From Charina bottae (taxonomy: Eukaryota > Chordata > Lepidosauria > Squamata > Charinaidae), in contig JALMGJ010000063.1 in NCBI GenBank assembly GCA_023362775.1, positions 1,595,501-1,659,500 on the forward strand: a DNA stretch of 64,000 nt, read 5' to 3'. The notes beneath the pieces were generated by a model. That model saw nothing but the letters and a program-made list of their open reading frames with translations. It was not told the DNA's origin and searched no databases. Positions 44,933 to 57,573 of this stretch are shown here, piece by piece (within the stretch, counting starts at the first letter, position 1; each line of letters begins with the position of its first letter). A program made the position numbers and the translations under genes.

Positions 44933-45249
44933 AAAACAAACCAATGGATCATCAAACAAATCAACCAGAGTTCTCATTCAAGGCACAGATGAGAGGCTCA
45001 AATTATCCTACTTCAGACACATTATGCAAAGACCTAGCTCTCTGGAGAAGGCTCTATTACTGGGAAAGGTGGATGGAAAGAGAAGAAGATAATGACCAGC
45101 AGCAAGGTGGATGGACTCAGTTACAGCGGTGATTGATGGGGGCACCATTGGAAGACTTGAAGGATCAGGTTAGGGACAAATCGTCATGGAGAAAATCTAC
45201 CAATGTGGTCACTAAGAGTTGACACTGACTTGATATCACATAATCAGTT

Positions 45250-47673
45250 TAATGATGGGATATCATTATTAAGTGAAATTAGTTATTTCCAAAATAGCAA
45301 TAGTCTTAATTTCATTTGCAATGCCTTGTTTGTTTCATCATGAAGTGCAAATTCATTTTACTTAACAAGTTGTAGCTATTCTGTTGCAGAGAAATGTAGA
45401 AGCTCAGACGATGGCTGGAGCCTGGGAATATTGCATCATTTATCAGCAATAGTCCCAGGGGGGAAAAGAGGAGGGGAGCATTTAATGAAAAGATAATTTA
45501 CTTGAGGCAATAATGTAAGCAAAAATTTAAGCAGAGAGATCTTTTTTGGCAGAATTTGACAGCTCCCTTCATTTTCATCACAAATCTGCTTTGAAAAAGA
45601 CTACTGTTCTACTTCAAAAGGGGAGAAAATACAGGAAGGCAGTGGGGAGGAAGGTGGAGACCCCGTGATGTAAAAAATCATTCACTGCAATATTTTCTGG
45701 GAAGTCTACCTGCTCTGAAGTCCAAGTTGAAAGGGCTCCTTTGAGAATATTAAGGAAACATTTATAGCACATCTTGCTAGATTCACACATGATGGCTTTG
45801 ACTCCAGTACATTGATTTTTTAAAAAAATAAAGTGTATTTTGGTAAAGAAAAAGGCTGGGCCAAGGTGGCATACAGGTCAGTATTTTCAGAATGTTTCCA
45901 CATCAACTTTAACAAAATAGTTATTAACAGTGTAAGGTTAAAGAAAGATATAGTTGGGGCTTATACTGCATGTATAGAATGTATAAGATGTGTCACGGCT
46001 CTGAAACACATTCTTCCTTAATCTTTTTTGTTTCCAATATCCTGTCAGATAGACCATGTCTTAAAGCTGCATTTCCAAACTGTGGCTAAGAGATCCAAGA
46101 CACATTTCTGTATGTTGTATCCTGTAACAGAATCCTGCATTGTTGTCTTGGTCCCTATTTCATTCCTTTCTACAGTATTCCAACCTGCTCCACAGAACTC
46201 TATGCTTTAAAGCTGCCAGTGGAGAGAATCCTGTGAGTTGATTTGTTGCTTTTACCTTCTAGCTTCTGTTGCCTTTCTCTTGACAGGTGGCGAGAGGACA
46301 TCCTTCCCTTCCTTGATCCTCTTCTCTCCACTGCTTGAATTCTCTCATCATATAAGTGTACCGGCTTCAAGTCCTTATATAACTCTGCTGACTTCCACAT
46401 CCTCACCCTTCTTTTTTTGGCTCTCTGTGGCATTCTGCTCTGTCTGCATCCTCCTTTCCCCCTTGAGGGAATCATTTTGTGTAGCAACAGCATAGCCTAC
46501 TACTACTAACTATTTAACTTCACTATCTTTGAGAAGAAATGCAAAGTGGAGGAAGGAAGCCTTTTTCTATTAAGAGGGGGATCAGTTGCCAGTTCCAATA
46601 TCAATTTCTCTATGCTGAGAGTGTATTTCTGAAATATAAGGCTAGATGTGCGGACAAGCAAGCAAAAGCCAACTCAAGGTTTTCTTGACTTTTCAGATCC
46701 CCACTTTACCTGCCAAAGGCCCCTGTAGAGCCATATTCAGTCTGAGATATTTTCAGAAGGTGTGAGAAGTGTAGTGAGTTGCAGTGAAGGACAAGTAGCA
46801 AAACTGTGTGTGGGTGGTGGTGGTGTCCTTGTGCAATCAGAAGTGCTTCTAGTCATGCAAAGGGTCCTCTAGGGTCAAGCCTTTAAAATCAGCACATCAG
46901 CTGGTGAACATCATGGCGATTTACAGCAACTGAAGATTTGGCTCATGGATTATGGTGCCCTTGCTCCTGTTTTGTTCTGCAAGCAGCTATCACTACTGAA
47001 TGAAGTTATTGGCAGACATTTCTTATTAGGAGCTGTCCACGTATTTCAAATAAAATTATGGAGAAATAACCAAGGAACCTAAACAAGTTGCTGTTAGTCA
47101 CAAGAACATAAAATACCATTTGACAGTAAAATATTTATTTTTTGTAAGCTTCAGATAAAATTGCCAAACTAACTGTGTCTAAATTCTGTTAAAAAGATAT
47201 ATTGGGGTAGGAACCTTGTATTGCAAACTTCAGCCCAAACAACCTTTTATGGTGGAGCGACAGATCTAGTGGAAAGGAAAAAAGGGTAAAAATGATCACT
47301 CTTAACTGCTCAACATTGCTGATCTCACTAGCAGAGTACTTTATTGAGAACATTGTTGGGTGTGGCTGTCTGTAAAAAATAGCCAGCTGCTCTTTGTTCT
47401 ATTGTAATAAAATTGAGAAAATACAACATTGCCACATTTCTGTGAGTTGAAAATTGGAATGAAGTTACTGTCATGGGATCTGGTGATTGAATGGCTTATG
47501 GGACTTTGATTTTATCCTATTTATTTATTTATTAGACAAACTTATTTACAAAGCCTGTTTTGGAAGGCATTAAAATATTGTCTCTAAGAAGGAAGACCAG
47601 TTCTCTAGTTTCCCTTCTGGATTCTACTGCTCAGCTTGACTTGGAAAAGTAAAATCTTCATTATTCAGGGGAA

Positions 47674-47675
<2 letters not shown>
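45250..47675. other. No recognised gene
   Basis: Longest frames are under 100 codons and lack motifs. The basic 97-codon minus frame 46493-46200 has no family resemblance I can name. Confidence 0.45.

Positions 47676-47715
<40 letters not shown>
47676..47715. repeat. (TG)n(TA)n microsatellite
   Basis: A short GT run, then about 17 TA units directly bordering a SINE tail. Confidence 0.95.
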
Positions 47716-47718
<3 letters not shown>

Positions 47719-48040
47719 TTATATCCCGCCTTTATTATTTTTATAAACTCAAGGTGGGGAACATACCTAATACTCCTTCCTCCTCCTATTTTCCCCACAA
47801 CAGCAACCCCATGAGGTGAGTTGGGCTGAGAGAGAGTGACTGGCCCAAGGTCAGCCAGCCGACTTTCATGCCTAAGGCGGGACTAGAACTCTCAGTCTCC
47901 TGGTTTCCTATTGGCTCCTTCCTAGGGCTGAGAGACGGGGACTGGCCCAAGGTCACCCAGCCGGCTTTCATGCCTAAGGCGGGACTAGAACTCACAGCCT
48001 CCTGGTTTCTAGCCTGGTGCCTTAACCACTAGACCAAACC
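47714..48040 (-). mobile_element. MIR/CORE-like SINE with duplicated core
   Basis: Same type A layout as 9452-9872: tail (tatcccgcctttattatttt), cctcctattttccccacaac, then the core twice (about 47826 and 47928), and the head (cttaaccactagacca) at 48021-48036. The spacer between core copies contains ttggctccttcctagg, the type B wording. Confidence 0.88.
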
Positions 48041-48184
48041 AAAGTATACTCATGTTTGGATTGGATCCAGTGAAAGGTGGTGGCTAGGTACATAAAGTTG
48101 ATATCTGACCTTTGTTAGGACAGCTTTGAATTCTTAGCAAAGGTAATAAAAAAATTGCTGGCCAAAACAGTACCTAGGCTTGTT

Positions 48185-48535
48185 TGTTTAACAAATGTAT
48201 ATAGCCACCTGTCTAGCAAGGGAACTCTGGGCAGGATAAACACAACACATAATCCAAACTGACAATTAGTTAAAGAAAATCTAGTCAAGGCCTCTAAAAA
48301 TCTCCCATGTTAGTATATCAAACATACCAACACCCGTGTGAGAGTCCATTAACATCCTGGCCCCAGGACCTGGGGGAAAAGCCAGGTTTTCAACAGACTT
48401 CCCAAAAGCCAGCAGGGTCAAGGCAGGTACCTCCAAGGGGAGGCTGTTCTAGAAGACAAGCACCACAACAGAGAAGGCACACTTCCTAGGGCCCACCAAG
48501 TGACACTGCTTTACCGATGGGACCCAGAGTGTATG
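48185..48535 (-). mobile_element. L2 LINE 3' end, minus strand
   Basis: The reverse frame reads KQCHLVGPRKCAFSVVVLVF, then NSLPLEVPALTLLAFGKS and ENLAF. This is the L2 C-terminal series seen at 20570-20700. The tail lies at 48190-48240 (tatagccacc..tctgggcagg). Confidence 0.78.
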
Positions 48536-48539
48536 TGAT

Positions 48540-50180
48540 CATTTTAGCCAAACCACATGGCATTTACAGTAATCACTGTCTTATTCTCCCATCCTAGTGC
48601 AGAGGCCTGTTCTCTTGTACAATTTCAAGGTACAATTTCACATTTTGCTGAACTTCTGAAGGATATGGTTGGAAGACACACTCAAGGCCAGAGGGATGCC
48701 TCTAATGCTGTGAAAGGCAAATGTCTTCACCCGTTTGAAATAGAGGTCCTTTTTGAGATAAACTACTTGAATTCTATCTCTATCTATTATTCTTTCTTTT
48801 AGTTTCTCATGTGGCTTTTGCCGTTCTTCAACATTGCTTCAAGCTTTCACCTAATTATATAGCAGGATATAAATGTGAGGTTCAGGAAGGGGCAACACTT
48901 TTGTGGGTTTGTTGGAGCTGTTGTTTGCTTAGACAAAAGTCATTTAAAATGTGGGTTAACTTAAATCATGTACAATCCCCAAAGTCCCAAGAAAGGAAAA
49001 AGAAGATGTGCTGTATACAGCATGCTTTCAAGACAGGCAATTATTTTATTTGGCTAGTTCAAAGCAAAAGCTGAAGAATAATTGAGTATCTTCTTCGATA
49101 CTTTAATGAACATTTCAGCAAAAGTTAGTTTTTTTCTTAGTAATCTTTTAGAATCAACAAACTCTAAAGGTCAACTAACCTTTGTTCAAAAGGTCAAGAA
49201 ATGTGTGATCTGGTAGATAACTACTACACAGAGGATCATAAAGAGGTAATACGCCTAGGACTACTTATTGTTCTTATTTATCCAGTGCCTCAGGATACAT
49301 AGAAACAAATCCAGAGTTACAAGTTTTATTGTTTGCTTTATGAACTAAAAACCGTGTATCCTTTGTTCACACACATGCACATACATTCAGATCCCATCTC
49401 AAAGTACAGCTCGCTAGGTTGGAGTTCCAGAAGAATCAGGGTGGGAAGTGCCTGCTTCTGTGTCATGCCTCCAAAGAACTACAGTTTCCATCCACTTTCA
49501 TAAATTCTGCCAAATTGAGACAGTCCTAGCTTGTTATTTTTCTCATGTCTCTGGTGTCTCTTGATACTTTTCCACTTGAGTGTCATTGCTTTATTCAATG
49601 CCTCTTGCTGAATATTCTTAGGGTCTTCATTTTGATATTTTCCCACATATCAAACATAACCTGAAATCTACAGAACAAAATCTACTTCTCTGACCTGCAC
49701 CAAATGAGACTCAGGACCTCCATCTTTCATATACCTCTTCACATCTTCAAGCAAATACATATAAGAACAACTATGAATCAATATATATGAATATGCTGCT
49801 ACCAATTTGGTAACCAATTTTTTTTTTTATTTTTTTGCAAAAGCTCCTGGGATAAAAGGACAAGTCTTCTTATGGATTGGTAACCTGTTAATGATCATGG
49901 CAGAGAAAATAGGAATAAGTAGGAATTTGCAAAATGAAGCATGTAAGGAATGCAATGCCCCAAGGCCCTGTGTTCAGCGCAACATGTTTAAGAAAAAGCA
50001 GAGAGGCGAGTATGAGTAAGTTTGCTGATGATAATTATTCAAGGTAGTAAAAACAAAACAAAAATGGCTAAGAATTCAGAAAGATCTCTCCCAAATAGTT
50101 GAAGGGCAATTAAAATGATAAATATGGCTTAATGTAAATGTAAATTGATGCAACCTGAGGCAAAAAGGGGGGGGGATTAC
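48540..50180. other. No recognised gene
   Basis: Frames of 81 and 87 codons at 48557 and 48811 lack motifs. At 49470-49490 an actacagtttccatc word hints at an old hAT palindrome. Nothing firm. Confidence 0.4.
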
Positions 50181-50184
50181 CCAG

Positions 50185-50541
50185 TGATGTGGTCTGTAAG
50201 GTAAAGGTCCCCCCCCCGCACATTTGTGCAGTCGTGTCCGACTCTAGGGGCCGGTGCTCATCTCTGTTTGTTAGCCGAAGAGCCAGCGTTGTCCGAAGAC
50301 ACTTCCACGGTCATGTGGCCGCATGACGCGCGCGGAACGCTGTTACCTACCCACCAAAGTGGTACCTATTAATCTACTTGCATTTGCATGCTTTTGAATT
50401 GCTAGGTTGGCAAGAGCTGGGGCGAGTGCGGGAGCTCACTCCGCATGCAGGGCTAGGGATTCGAACCTCCGAACTTACGATCTTCCGATCAACAAGCCTG
50501 GTGTCTTACCCACTGAGCCACCACGCCCCTGATGTGGTCTG
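50185..50541 (-). mobile_element. Sauria-type SINE, 12-bp TSD
   Basis: The insert (50197-50529) lies between exact copies of tgatgtggtctg (50185-50196 and 50530-50541). Reversed tail (ggtaaaggtccccccc) at the left and reversed head (gagccaccacgcccc) at the right. Full length, close in sequence to the 41.75- and 52.39-kb copies. Confidence 0.95.
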
Positions 50542-50589
50542 AAATGACAGTAATTAATCGGGGGAAAGATTAGGATATAGTAACCCAAC

Positions 50590-50760
50590 TTCTTGGACCT
50601 GTCCCTGCAGTTTTCTTGGCAACCTACAGAAGTGATTTGCCAGTGCCTTCTTCCAGGATAATTTATGATTTCCCAGTCTAGCTACAACTCTGGTGTTCCT
50701 TGGTTGTCTCTCATCCAAACACTAATTAGGTCCAACCCTGGTTAACCTCTGTTCTCTCAT
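50590..50760 (-). mobile_element. CORE-like SINE type B, degenerate
   Basis: gacctgtccctgcagttttc, then ttggcaacctacagaagtga and ttgccagtgccttcttcc match the tail and spacer of the type B SINE. The core is diverged. Confidence 0.55.
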
Positions 50761-51183
50761 TGCCACTGCGTGCTCACCAATAGTGACTGTGAAAAAGATG
50801 AGGTCTTTATAATAAATTGTTAGCAAAGAGATCCAGATAAAACCACACAAAATGTTATATCTTGTGATCAGTCAAATAATATACAGTATGTTTCTCACAA
50901 AGATCTTGGTAAGATGCAGAGAAGGATCTGGAGCAACCTCCCTACAAGGAAGTGTTAAAAGTTGGATTTTCTTTTCAGTTTAGAAATAATGCAAGTCAGG
51001 GGAGAAAAGACTGGAGTTTGCAAAGTATGCATGTTGTGGAAGAAGCAAAAAGTCTTTCTCCCTCTCTCATAATACAAAGGGCACCTAATGAAAGGGAAGA
51101 GAGAGAGAAGGAAGTAACTGCTGGGAGCCCTTGGAGATACAGCAGTATACAAATTTAATAAAAAATTAACATGTAACATCAGC

Positions 51184-51421
51184 ATGAGAGCCAATTTGTC
51201 TAGTGGATAAAGGCACTGAACTAGAAGCTGGGAGACCATCTTAAAAAAAATAAAGCCAGGGTCTGACTTTGGGCCAGTCACTCTCTCAGCCGTAGGAAGA
51301 AGAAGGCAAGGGCAAACCACTTCCAAAAATGCTGCCAAGAACCCTGCGTGGACTTGTCCATGTAGTTGCCAGGAGTCAAGAGTGACTTGAAGGCACCATA
51401 ACATAACATAATACAACATAG
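51184..51421 (+). mobile_element. CORE-like SINE type B, plus strand
   Basis: Head agccaatttgtctagtggat with aaggcactgaactagaagc, core tgggccagtcactctctcag, then the tail: caggagtcaagagtgacttg, aaggcacc and a CATAA repeat. An A-rich insertion (51240-51254) interrupts the B-box region. Confidence 0.8.
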
Positions 51422-52380
51422 GGAATTCAGTGTTACAAGTTAACCTCAAGAGAAGATTTAACAAAGGAGTATGAGACTCATATAATGTAAGTATAATATA
51501 AGTAATATATAATAAGAGATATAAGTAATATCAATTACTTCAGGATCAAAAGCAGCCTCCTTATAACTGGAGAACAATAGAGAGAAGGAATGTTGTCATG
51601 TCTATCTTGTAGTCCTTCCAAAGGCATCCACTTTATTATTGTGAGAGACAAGATGTCAGATGCTTAAATAAAAAAAATAAGAGTTCTTTATGCTTCTGAG
51701 AAGGTGATATTCTGACTACTTTCCAAAGCGCCTTTAACTCCTAGAATCCCATTATGAGATAGAACTCGTGACTATGACTTTCATTCCAATGTTGGTCCTG
51801 AGCAAGGTCTTGCTGAAAAAAGGCAGCCCTGTACTGAAAGTTATTATTTATGGAAGTAACAAAAGGGACACTGCCTTTTTGGGCATTGTGCATTTTATAG
51901 CTTCTACCAGGATGAAAAACACTCAGTATATCTGTTCCCCTATGTTATTAGCATTTGCTTTTCTTACAGATGGTAGGAAATCACTTCATGCAATAACATT
52001 CACTGAAGAAAACATTCCTTTCAAATAGATGAATGCTTTCTATAACTCAGTCTCTGTACTGTTTTGGATTGTTGTTGTCACAATCTCACATGGAGAAATG
52101 CTGTAGGATTTATTTTATCAGGGTGTTTACCACCAGAGATGAAGCATTGAATAATGTCAAAGAGATGAGGAAATGGACTTAAATCTGTAGGGAGAGACCA
52201 TCGCATTGGACAGAACATGTGTTTTGCATGCTGAAGGCTCCAGGTGCACTCCTTGGCATCTCTAGTAAGAACTGTTAGGAAGTGGGTAATGGAAAAGTTC
52301 TTCCTCAGATGAGAACATGGGGAGCTATTACCAGGCAAAGTAGAACTGGATGAGATGGAGAAAGAAATTATTTGACCTGG
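51422..52380. other. No recognised gene
   Basis: AT-rich. A tandem ATATAAGTAA-like patch lies near 51480-51530. Confidence 0.4.
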
Positions 52381-52736
52381 TATAAGGGAATAGAGGGGCG
52401 TGGTGGCTCAGCGGGTAAGACGCCAGGCTTGTCGGTCAGAAGATCGCAAGTTTGGAGGTTCAAAACCCTAGCCCTGCGTGTGGAGTGAGCTCCCGCACTC
52501 ACCCCAGCTCTTACCAACCTAGCAATTCGAAATCATGCAAATGCAAGTAGATGAATAGGTACCACTTCGGTGGGTAGGTAACAGCATTCTGCATGCGTCA
52601 TGTGGCCACATGACCGTGGAAGCATCTTCGGACAACGCTGGCTCTTTGGCTAACAAACGGAGATGAGCACCGGCCCCTAGAGTCGGACACGACTGCACAA
52701 ATGTATGGGGGGAACCTTTACCTTTATAAGGGAATA
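52381..52736 (+). mobile_element. Sauria-type SINE, 12-bp TSD
   Basis: The insert (52393-52724) lies between exact copies of tataagggaata (52381-52392 and 52725-52736). Head gaggggcgtggtggctcagc, body blocks in order, tail gagtcggacacgactgcac and acctttacctt. The B-box word has drifted (ggttcaaaacc). Full length. Confidence 0.95.
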
Positions 52737-52739
52737 ACC

Positions 52740-53885
52740 TGTGTTCCCATCAGGTTTACTTTTGCTGAAACTAATGAAAATGGTAATGTGGCATCAGGAC
52801 AGAACTGCATCCTTTTTTTAATGCTGAGCGCAGGCAGCATTTGGGGAGAAAAGGTACTATGCCCTGTCTTGGTGGTATTCTTTTCCACAACAGATTAGAC
52901 AGAATGAAGAAAAAGAATACTGCCAGCGCATGCTGATCCTCACAAATCTTACTCGTTGGATGATAACTCTTTTAAAGGAAAGAGTCCTAGCAGAAGGAAG
53001 GCTGATTAGTGCTGAGTGAAAATGGCTGCATATTTGTTCCCCTCCCATTTCAAAAACTTTACCTATTTTCCAGGAGCCTTTGGGGGGAAGGGATGAAAGT
53101 CAAGATATAGTAAGCTGCCATCTTAACCTTTTTGACCCCCTTCCTAAGGACACCCCTGCTATTTCCTTCCCTCTGTAGTCACCTGAAGAAAACGTTTTAT
53201 TGTAACTATGGTAGATCTGAAATGTCTTCTGTTTCCTATTTCATTTACAGATCAGGAATTGTGGGGCACGACACATTTTGATAGTTTGGGGACCATTTCA
53301 GGCTAGGAAAAGGAGATGTCTGGGTCTTATTTTTAAAATTTCTTCTTGGTGACAACCACTGGAGTAGACTTTCAGCATCCATTTCCCTATGCAAAGCTCT
53401 TTTGAAATAAGGCCAGTATCTTAACTCCCCACAAGCTCATTCTAAGAACAGGGTGAAGTTAAATTACAATTGAAGGCTCTGCATCATCAGTCAACAGCTC
53501 CTTTTAAGTCTTTTGTACACAGGAAAATATTGACTACACAGAGTATCTGAACCTGTGGAAATGACCACTGGAAACATGAAATGCCTATCCACACATCAAA
53601 ATGATGCAAACTTAAAAGAAAGTTGAAAACCAAATGCACGAAGGAATTCTCAGATGGAAAAATAGAAATGTTGTTATTAATTCCCATGCAGTAGTGGCTA
53701 ATTTATTTATTGGGTTAGTATAAACTAACCAAAAGTTATTTGGAAGCCCCAGAGAATGAGGTAACTCCTTCCCTCAGTGAGTGGTAGCCATGGAAAGTCT
53801 AGCAGTGGATTCCCCTTATTTATCAACTTACAAGGTTTTCCCTCTAATTAACAGTGATTTCCAAAAGGAGTTTTGGTTAATGTTA
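52740..53885. other. No recognised gene
   Basis: A possible weak hAT-like pair of ends (taacctttttgaccccc at 53126 and gtttggggacc at 53283) without a matching duplication; otherwise nothing. Confidence 0.35.
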
Positions 53886-53985
<100 letters not shown>

Positions 53986-53989
53986 ATTA

Positions 53990-55200
53990 CAGCCCTAAGG
54001 CCAGATAATGTTACATCTCACGTATCACAAGCAATCCTTTGTCAATTTATGTAGTTTTGCACAGAGGCACTAATTTGCACACCACAAAGGATCAAAGAGA
54101 CACAATGACTTGCAATCAAATGAAAAACAGCAGAGAGAAGCATTTTTAAAATGTGTATTGGGTTGAGATTGAAAATGTCTGCAGCAAATGAGATCTGATA
54201 ACAGAAAAGATGAGTAGGAAGGCCACTTGGACAGAGCTTTCCCCCCATCCCCCCCAGTCTTGAAAAGTGGAACAAGCCTCTTGACAAAGAATCAGCCCTG
54301 CAATTACAGAAAGAGGAAAAGCCAACAAGGAGACCTAGAGTTCTGTAGACCACCTAGTCTACCCATATCCCGCTATGTGGGTCTCAGCTGATTTTCTTGG
54401 GGTTTCATACACCCCTCAGTGTATTTTAATTGGTCACATCTCACTTGCATGTTCAGTCTCCCAAAGAACTCACTGAATACATTTTTCAAAGTATGCATTG
54501 GTGGACATCATCATGTCAGCATTTCTTTCTAAAGCATACCTCCAACTAGGAGATGATGTCTCCAGGCAAATGTAGTAGCACTCACCTTTCCCACAATTCA
54601 GCATGTCATTACCTCCTGATGCTCTATCTTTCTCAGTCACAGTCTGATACAGCCTTTGATGGTAAACTTTTGAAATCCCCCTTTATGCTGCCTGACGTCA
54701 CTGGGCGACTGCAGACACCTGTTCTGTTATTACAGCAGCTGTCTTTCTGAGCGGAGGGCATTAGTACAGATGTCCATTTTACTGTGAACAGAGGACTTCA
54801 TTAAGCAACCAGCTCCTTAATTCATTGGGGTAACTACCCCTTTACTTCACACTGTAACAGTTAATAAGTGATCCAGCGACATGAAAAGGATGAGGTACGA
54901 TTCCCGGGAGGGCTCTCTCCCATTCTGGAGATCTTGCTAAGGAATGATTATCTTTCCTCTAGCCTGACAAGGCTGTTTTCTTTTGAAAGAGATGAAGTTC
55001 TGAGTGAGTTCACTTCTTTTTACAAGTATCATTTGGTAATGTTCTTTCGCATGAGCTAACTGCAACCTGGAACATTAAATGAGAGAATTCTTGTAAACAA
55101 GCAGTAGTTGCTCTCAGAAATGATCATGGTTTGGCCCCAAGGCGTTTTGTTGCTTGAAGCAGAGTGGCAAAGGGGGCCTCTGACCCCTATAGGCTTGCAT
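53990..55200. other. No recognised gene
   Basis: The 103-codon minus frame at 54042-54353 has no motif. No repeats named. Confidence 0.4.
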
Positions 55201-55202
55201 GT

Positions 55203-55226
55203 ACACACACACACACACACACACAA
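55203..55226. repeat. (CA)n microsatellite
   Basis: Twelve CA units. Confidence 0.95.
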
Positions 55227-55684
55227 TGCATAATACTCAAGGTAGGTCATGTTATTTTTGACCCTGAAGTAGAAAATCACACAAAATTCTACCCCTCCCT
55301 AGAATCCAAAATAGAATAATAAAGGACTTAAGTACAATAATAATAACAACCACAATTTACTTGCTGCCCTTCTTGTGACACTTCAATCAACTGCCTAGTT
55401 AACCTGCTTCACTCTACCATCCACTGCAAGCTGAAGGCCTCTCCCAGCTGCTTTCAACTGCCACAAGTTGTTTCCACTTAACACATTTGAATTGAATCCC
55501 AGTGTTTCTTTGGGCTTTTTCTGGGTCTTTTAGGGTCAATTGGTATTCAGTCAAGGGGTGTTGTTTTTCAGGGGTGATCTGTTCATCATACAACTTGGCT
55601 GGCCCTTTGTCATATCCATGAGGCTATCCATTATGTCACATACTCCTCTCATGGATCCTGGTGGCAGATCCATATATTTCTTTA

Positions 55685-55748
55685 TCTCATCTCATCTCAT
55701 CTCATCTCATCTCATCTCATCTCATCTCATCTCATCTCATCTCATCTC
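55685..55748. repeat. (CTCAT)n microsatellite
   Basis: About 13 uninterrupted pentamer units. Confidence 0.97.
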
Positions 55749-55814
55749 GATGTCAAGCATTTGCCATTCCATGCTTCTTTGTGTAACTTTCAACTTCTGC
55801 TTTTGTGTTTAACA

Positions 55815-57525
55815 TACCATTTCACAACCTTATGTCAGCACAAGTAGTTTACATGGATTAAACACTTTCTTCCTTAAGCAGGTTGGTGTGTTGCTTTTGA
55901 ACACAGCATGAAATAGTCCAAATGCTTTCAAATTTAGTTCAGTCCAGTTCAAAGTTTCTTCTGTGACATCACCCTCCATGGCAACCTTTTGATTGAGGTA
56001 GCTGTAGCTGTTGATTTTCTCTAGTTCATGATTTTCCATTTTTACTGGCAACAGTTGGAAGTAGTTGTACAACATGAATTGTGTCTTCTTCAAGTTCATT
56101 TTCAAGCCTGATGATTTGCCACTGTCATTGAATTATGTTATTTGTCTTTGAAGGTTTTCAGCGTTGTTGGAGAAAACAAACATGTCATCAGCAAAAGGTA
56201 GGCTGTTAAGTTGTTCACCACTGATCTTATTCCTACTTTTGACCAGTTCAGTCATTTGAATATCTCTTGTAGGTTTGCTGAGGAAAGTTTTGGTAGAATT
56301 GGATCATCTTGTCAAACTCCTTTTTGCATATTGATGATGACAGTCTTTTCATTTATGTGTATGATACTTATGGCATTTCTGTATATTGATTTCAGGACCT
56401 TGTCTCTGTAGAGCTTCAAATATAGCACTCAATTTAACAGAGCCAAAGATTTTTTTCAAACTCAATGAAGGCTAGGCAAAGTGGTATTTGGTATTCATTG
56501 TAACATTTGATATTTTGATGAACCACTTGCATGTGATCTATAGTGCTAAATTCACTTTTGAAACCAGTTTATTCCTTTAGTTGGACAAAGTCCAGTGTCA
56601 TTTTGATCTGTTTTGAAATAATTCATGTGAAAAGTTTGTAAAGAACAAAAAGAAGTCTTAACATTCTGTAGTTTCTTATACCTTCTTGATCACCTTTCTT
56701 GTGTGTGAAGATGCTTTGGCATCTTTCCATGATGGTGGGATATTTCTTTGTTGTAAGCAGCAGGTAAATAATTTTGCCAATATTTATGTTTTTCTACCAC
56801 ATGATTTGAAACATCTCTGGTAATTCTGTCCTGGCCATATTTATATTTAAGATTGCGAATAGCATCTTCTGCTGGAATTAGGGATGTCAGTACAGTATTT
56901 GGAGACTTGGGAATAGAAATCTTTGATTCATTTTAAGTTTTCTTGCTGATTTGTTGTGATTGAATCATCCAATTTCTTGATCTTGTTGTTTCCATCCAGC
57001 TGTTACTCCTTTTCATCTTGTCCGGGCTTTTGTTCTCTTAAATGATTGTCTGCATAAGCTGTCAGTTAGACTTTCTAATATCTTCTTTCAGTTGCTTTCA
57101 AATGGTCTTGTTTAGTCTAGTATATTCTACAGTGTTCTGCTCAGCCCTTTCCATTGTTGTTATTTCTGCCTCATTTGTTTAGTCTCTTCTGATATTTTGC
57201 TTTTCCAACTGTGTTCCTTGGTACCACTGATTTCTTTGTCTGGTGATAACAGAGTTTAGGTATAGCACAAGTGGCTTCAGCTAAGCTCTCTCTGTTCATT
57301 TTGTTGAGTGCACTGAAATAATGTGATAATTTCAACTGGAATGCATCCTTCTGACTGTGGAATATTTGATAGCCCATGCACGCTGCAATTTTCTCCTCTC
57401 CTGTTTGATGTTGATTTTTAATATTGAGATTAATAGTCTATGATCACTGCCAGTATTGAATCAGTTGAAAATCAAGCAGTCCATAAAGAGGGATTGATTA
57501 CTGGACAAAATGTAATCTATTTAAC
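55815..57525 (-). mobile_element. Old RTE-clade LINE: EN end, RT and C-terminus
   Basis: From right to left: an endonuclease end (GSDHRLLISILKINIKQERR near 57440-57380), then a long linker. RT pieces follow: YKYGQDRITRDV near 56850, GFKSEFSTIDHMQVVHQNIK near 56500-56560, LCLAFIEFEK near 56470 and PFADDMFVF near 56190. Next are KSSGLKMNLKKTQFMLYNY near 56090 and the post-RT FKSNTPTCLRKKVFNPCKLLVL. Stops and shifts are scattered throughout, so it is an old copy. It is distinct from Bov-B in wording; I place it in the RTE group without a family name. Confidence 0.8.
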
Positions 57526-57530
57526 TGAAA

Positions 57531-57531
57531 T

Positions 57532-57570
<39 letters not shown>

Positions 57571-57573
57571 TTT
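57531..57573. repeat. (TTTA)n microsatellite
   Basis: About 11 units at the right edge of the RTE remnant. Confidence 0.95.

Larger units (their letters stand above)
44080..45245 (+). mobile_element. RTE LINE (second family) split by a Penelope element
   Basis: The left part (44090-44168) reads RIVQAIVFPVMVYGSESWT, an RTE C-terminal block. The right part resumes at 44919 with KNKPMDHQTNQPEFSF, decayed YFRHIM and SSLEKALLLGK blocks, and the 3' end tggagaaaatctaccaatgt, gagttgacactgacttgata and tcacataatca. Joining across tatgaagagtcata restores one element. It has stops and shifts. Confidence 0.85.

Noticed and set aside
47676..47715. CRISPR-like or regulatory array
   Set aside because: It is a plain dinucleotide microsatellite. 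No spacer-repeat structure exists anywhere in the window.
53055..53300. hAT element with ends near 53126 and 53283
   Set aside because: Only short end-like words were seen; the flanking octamers do not match.
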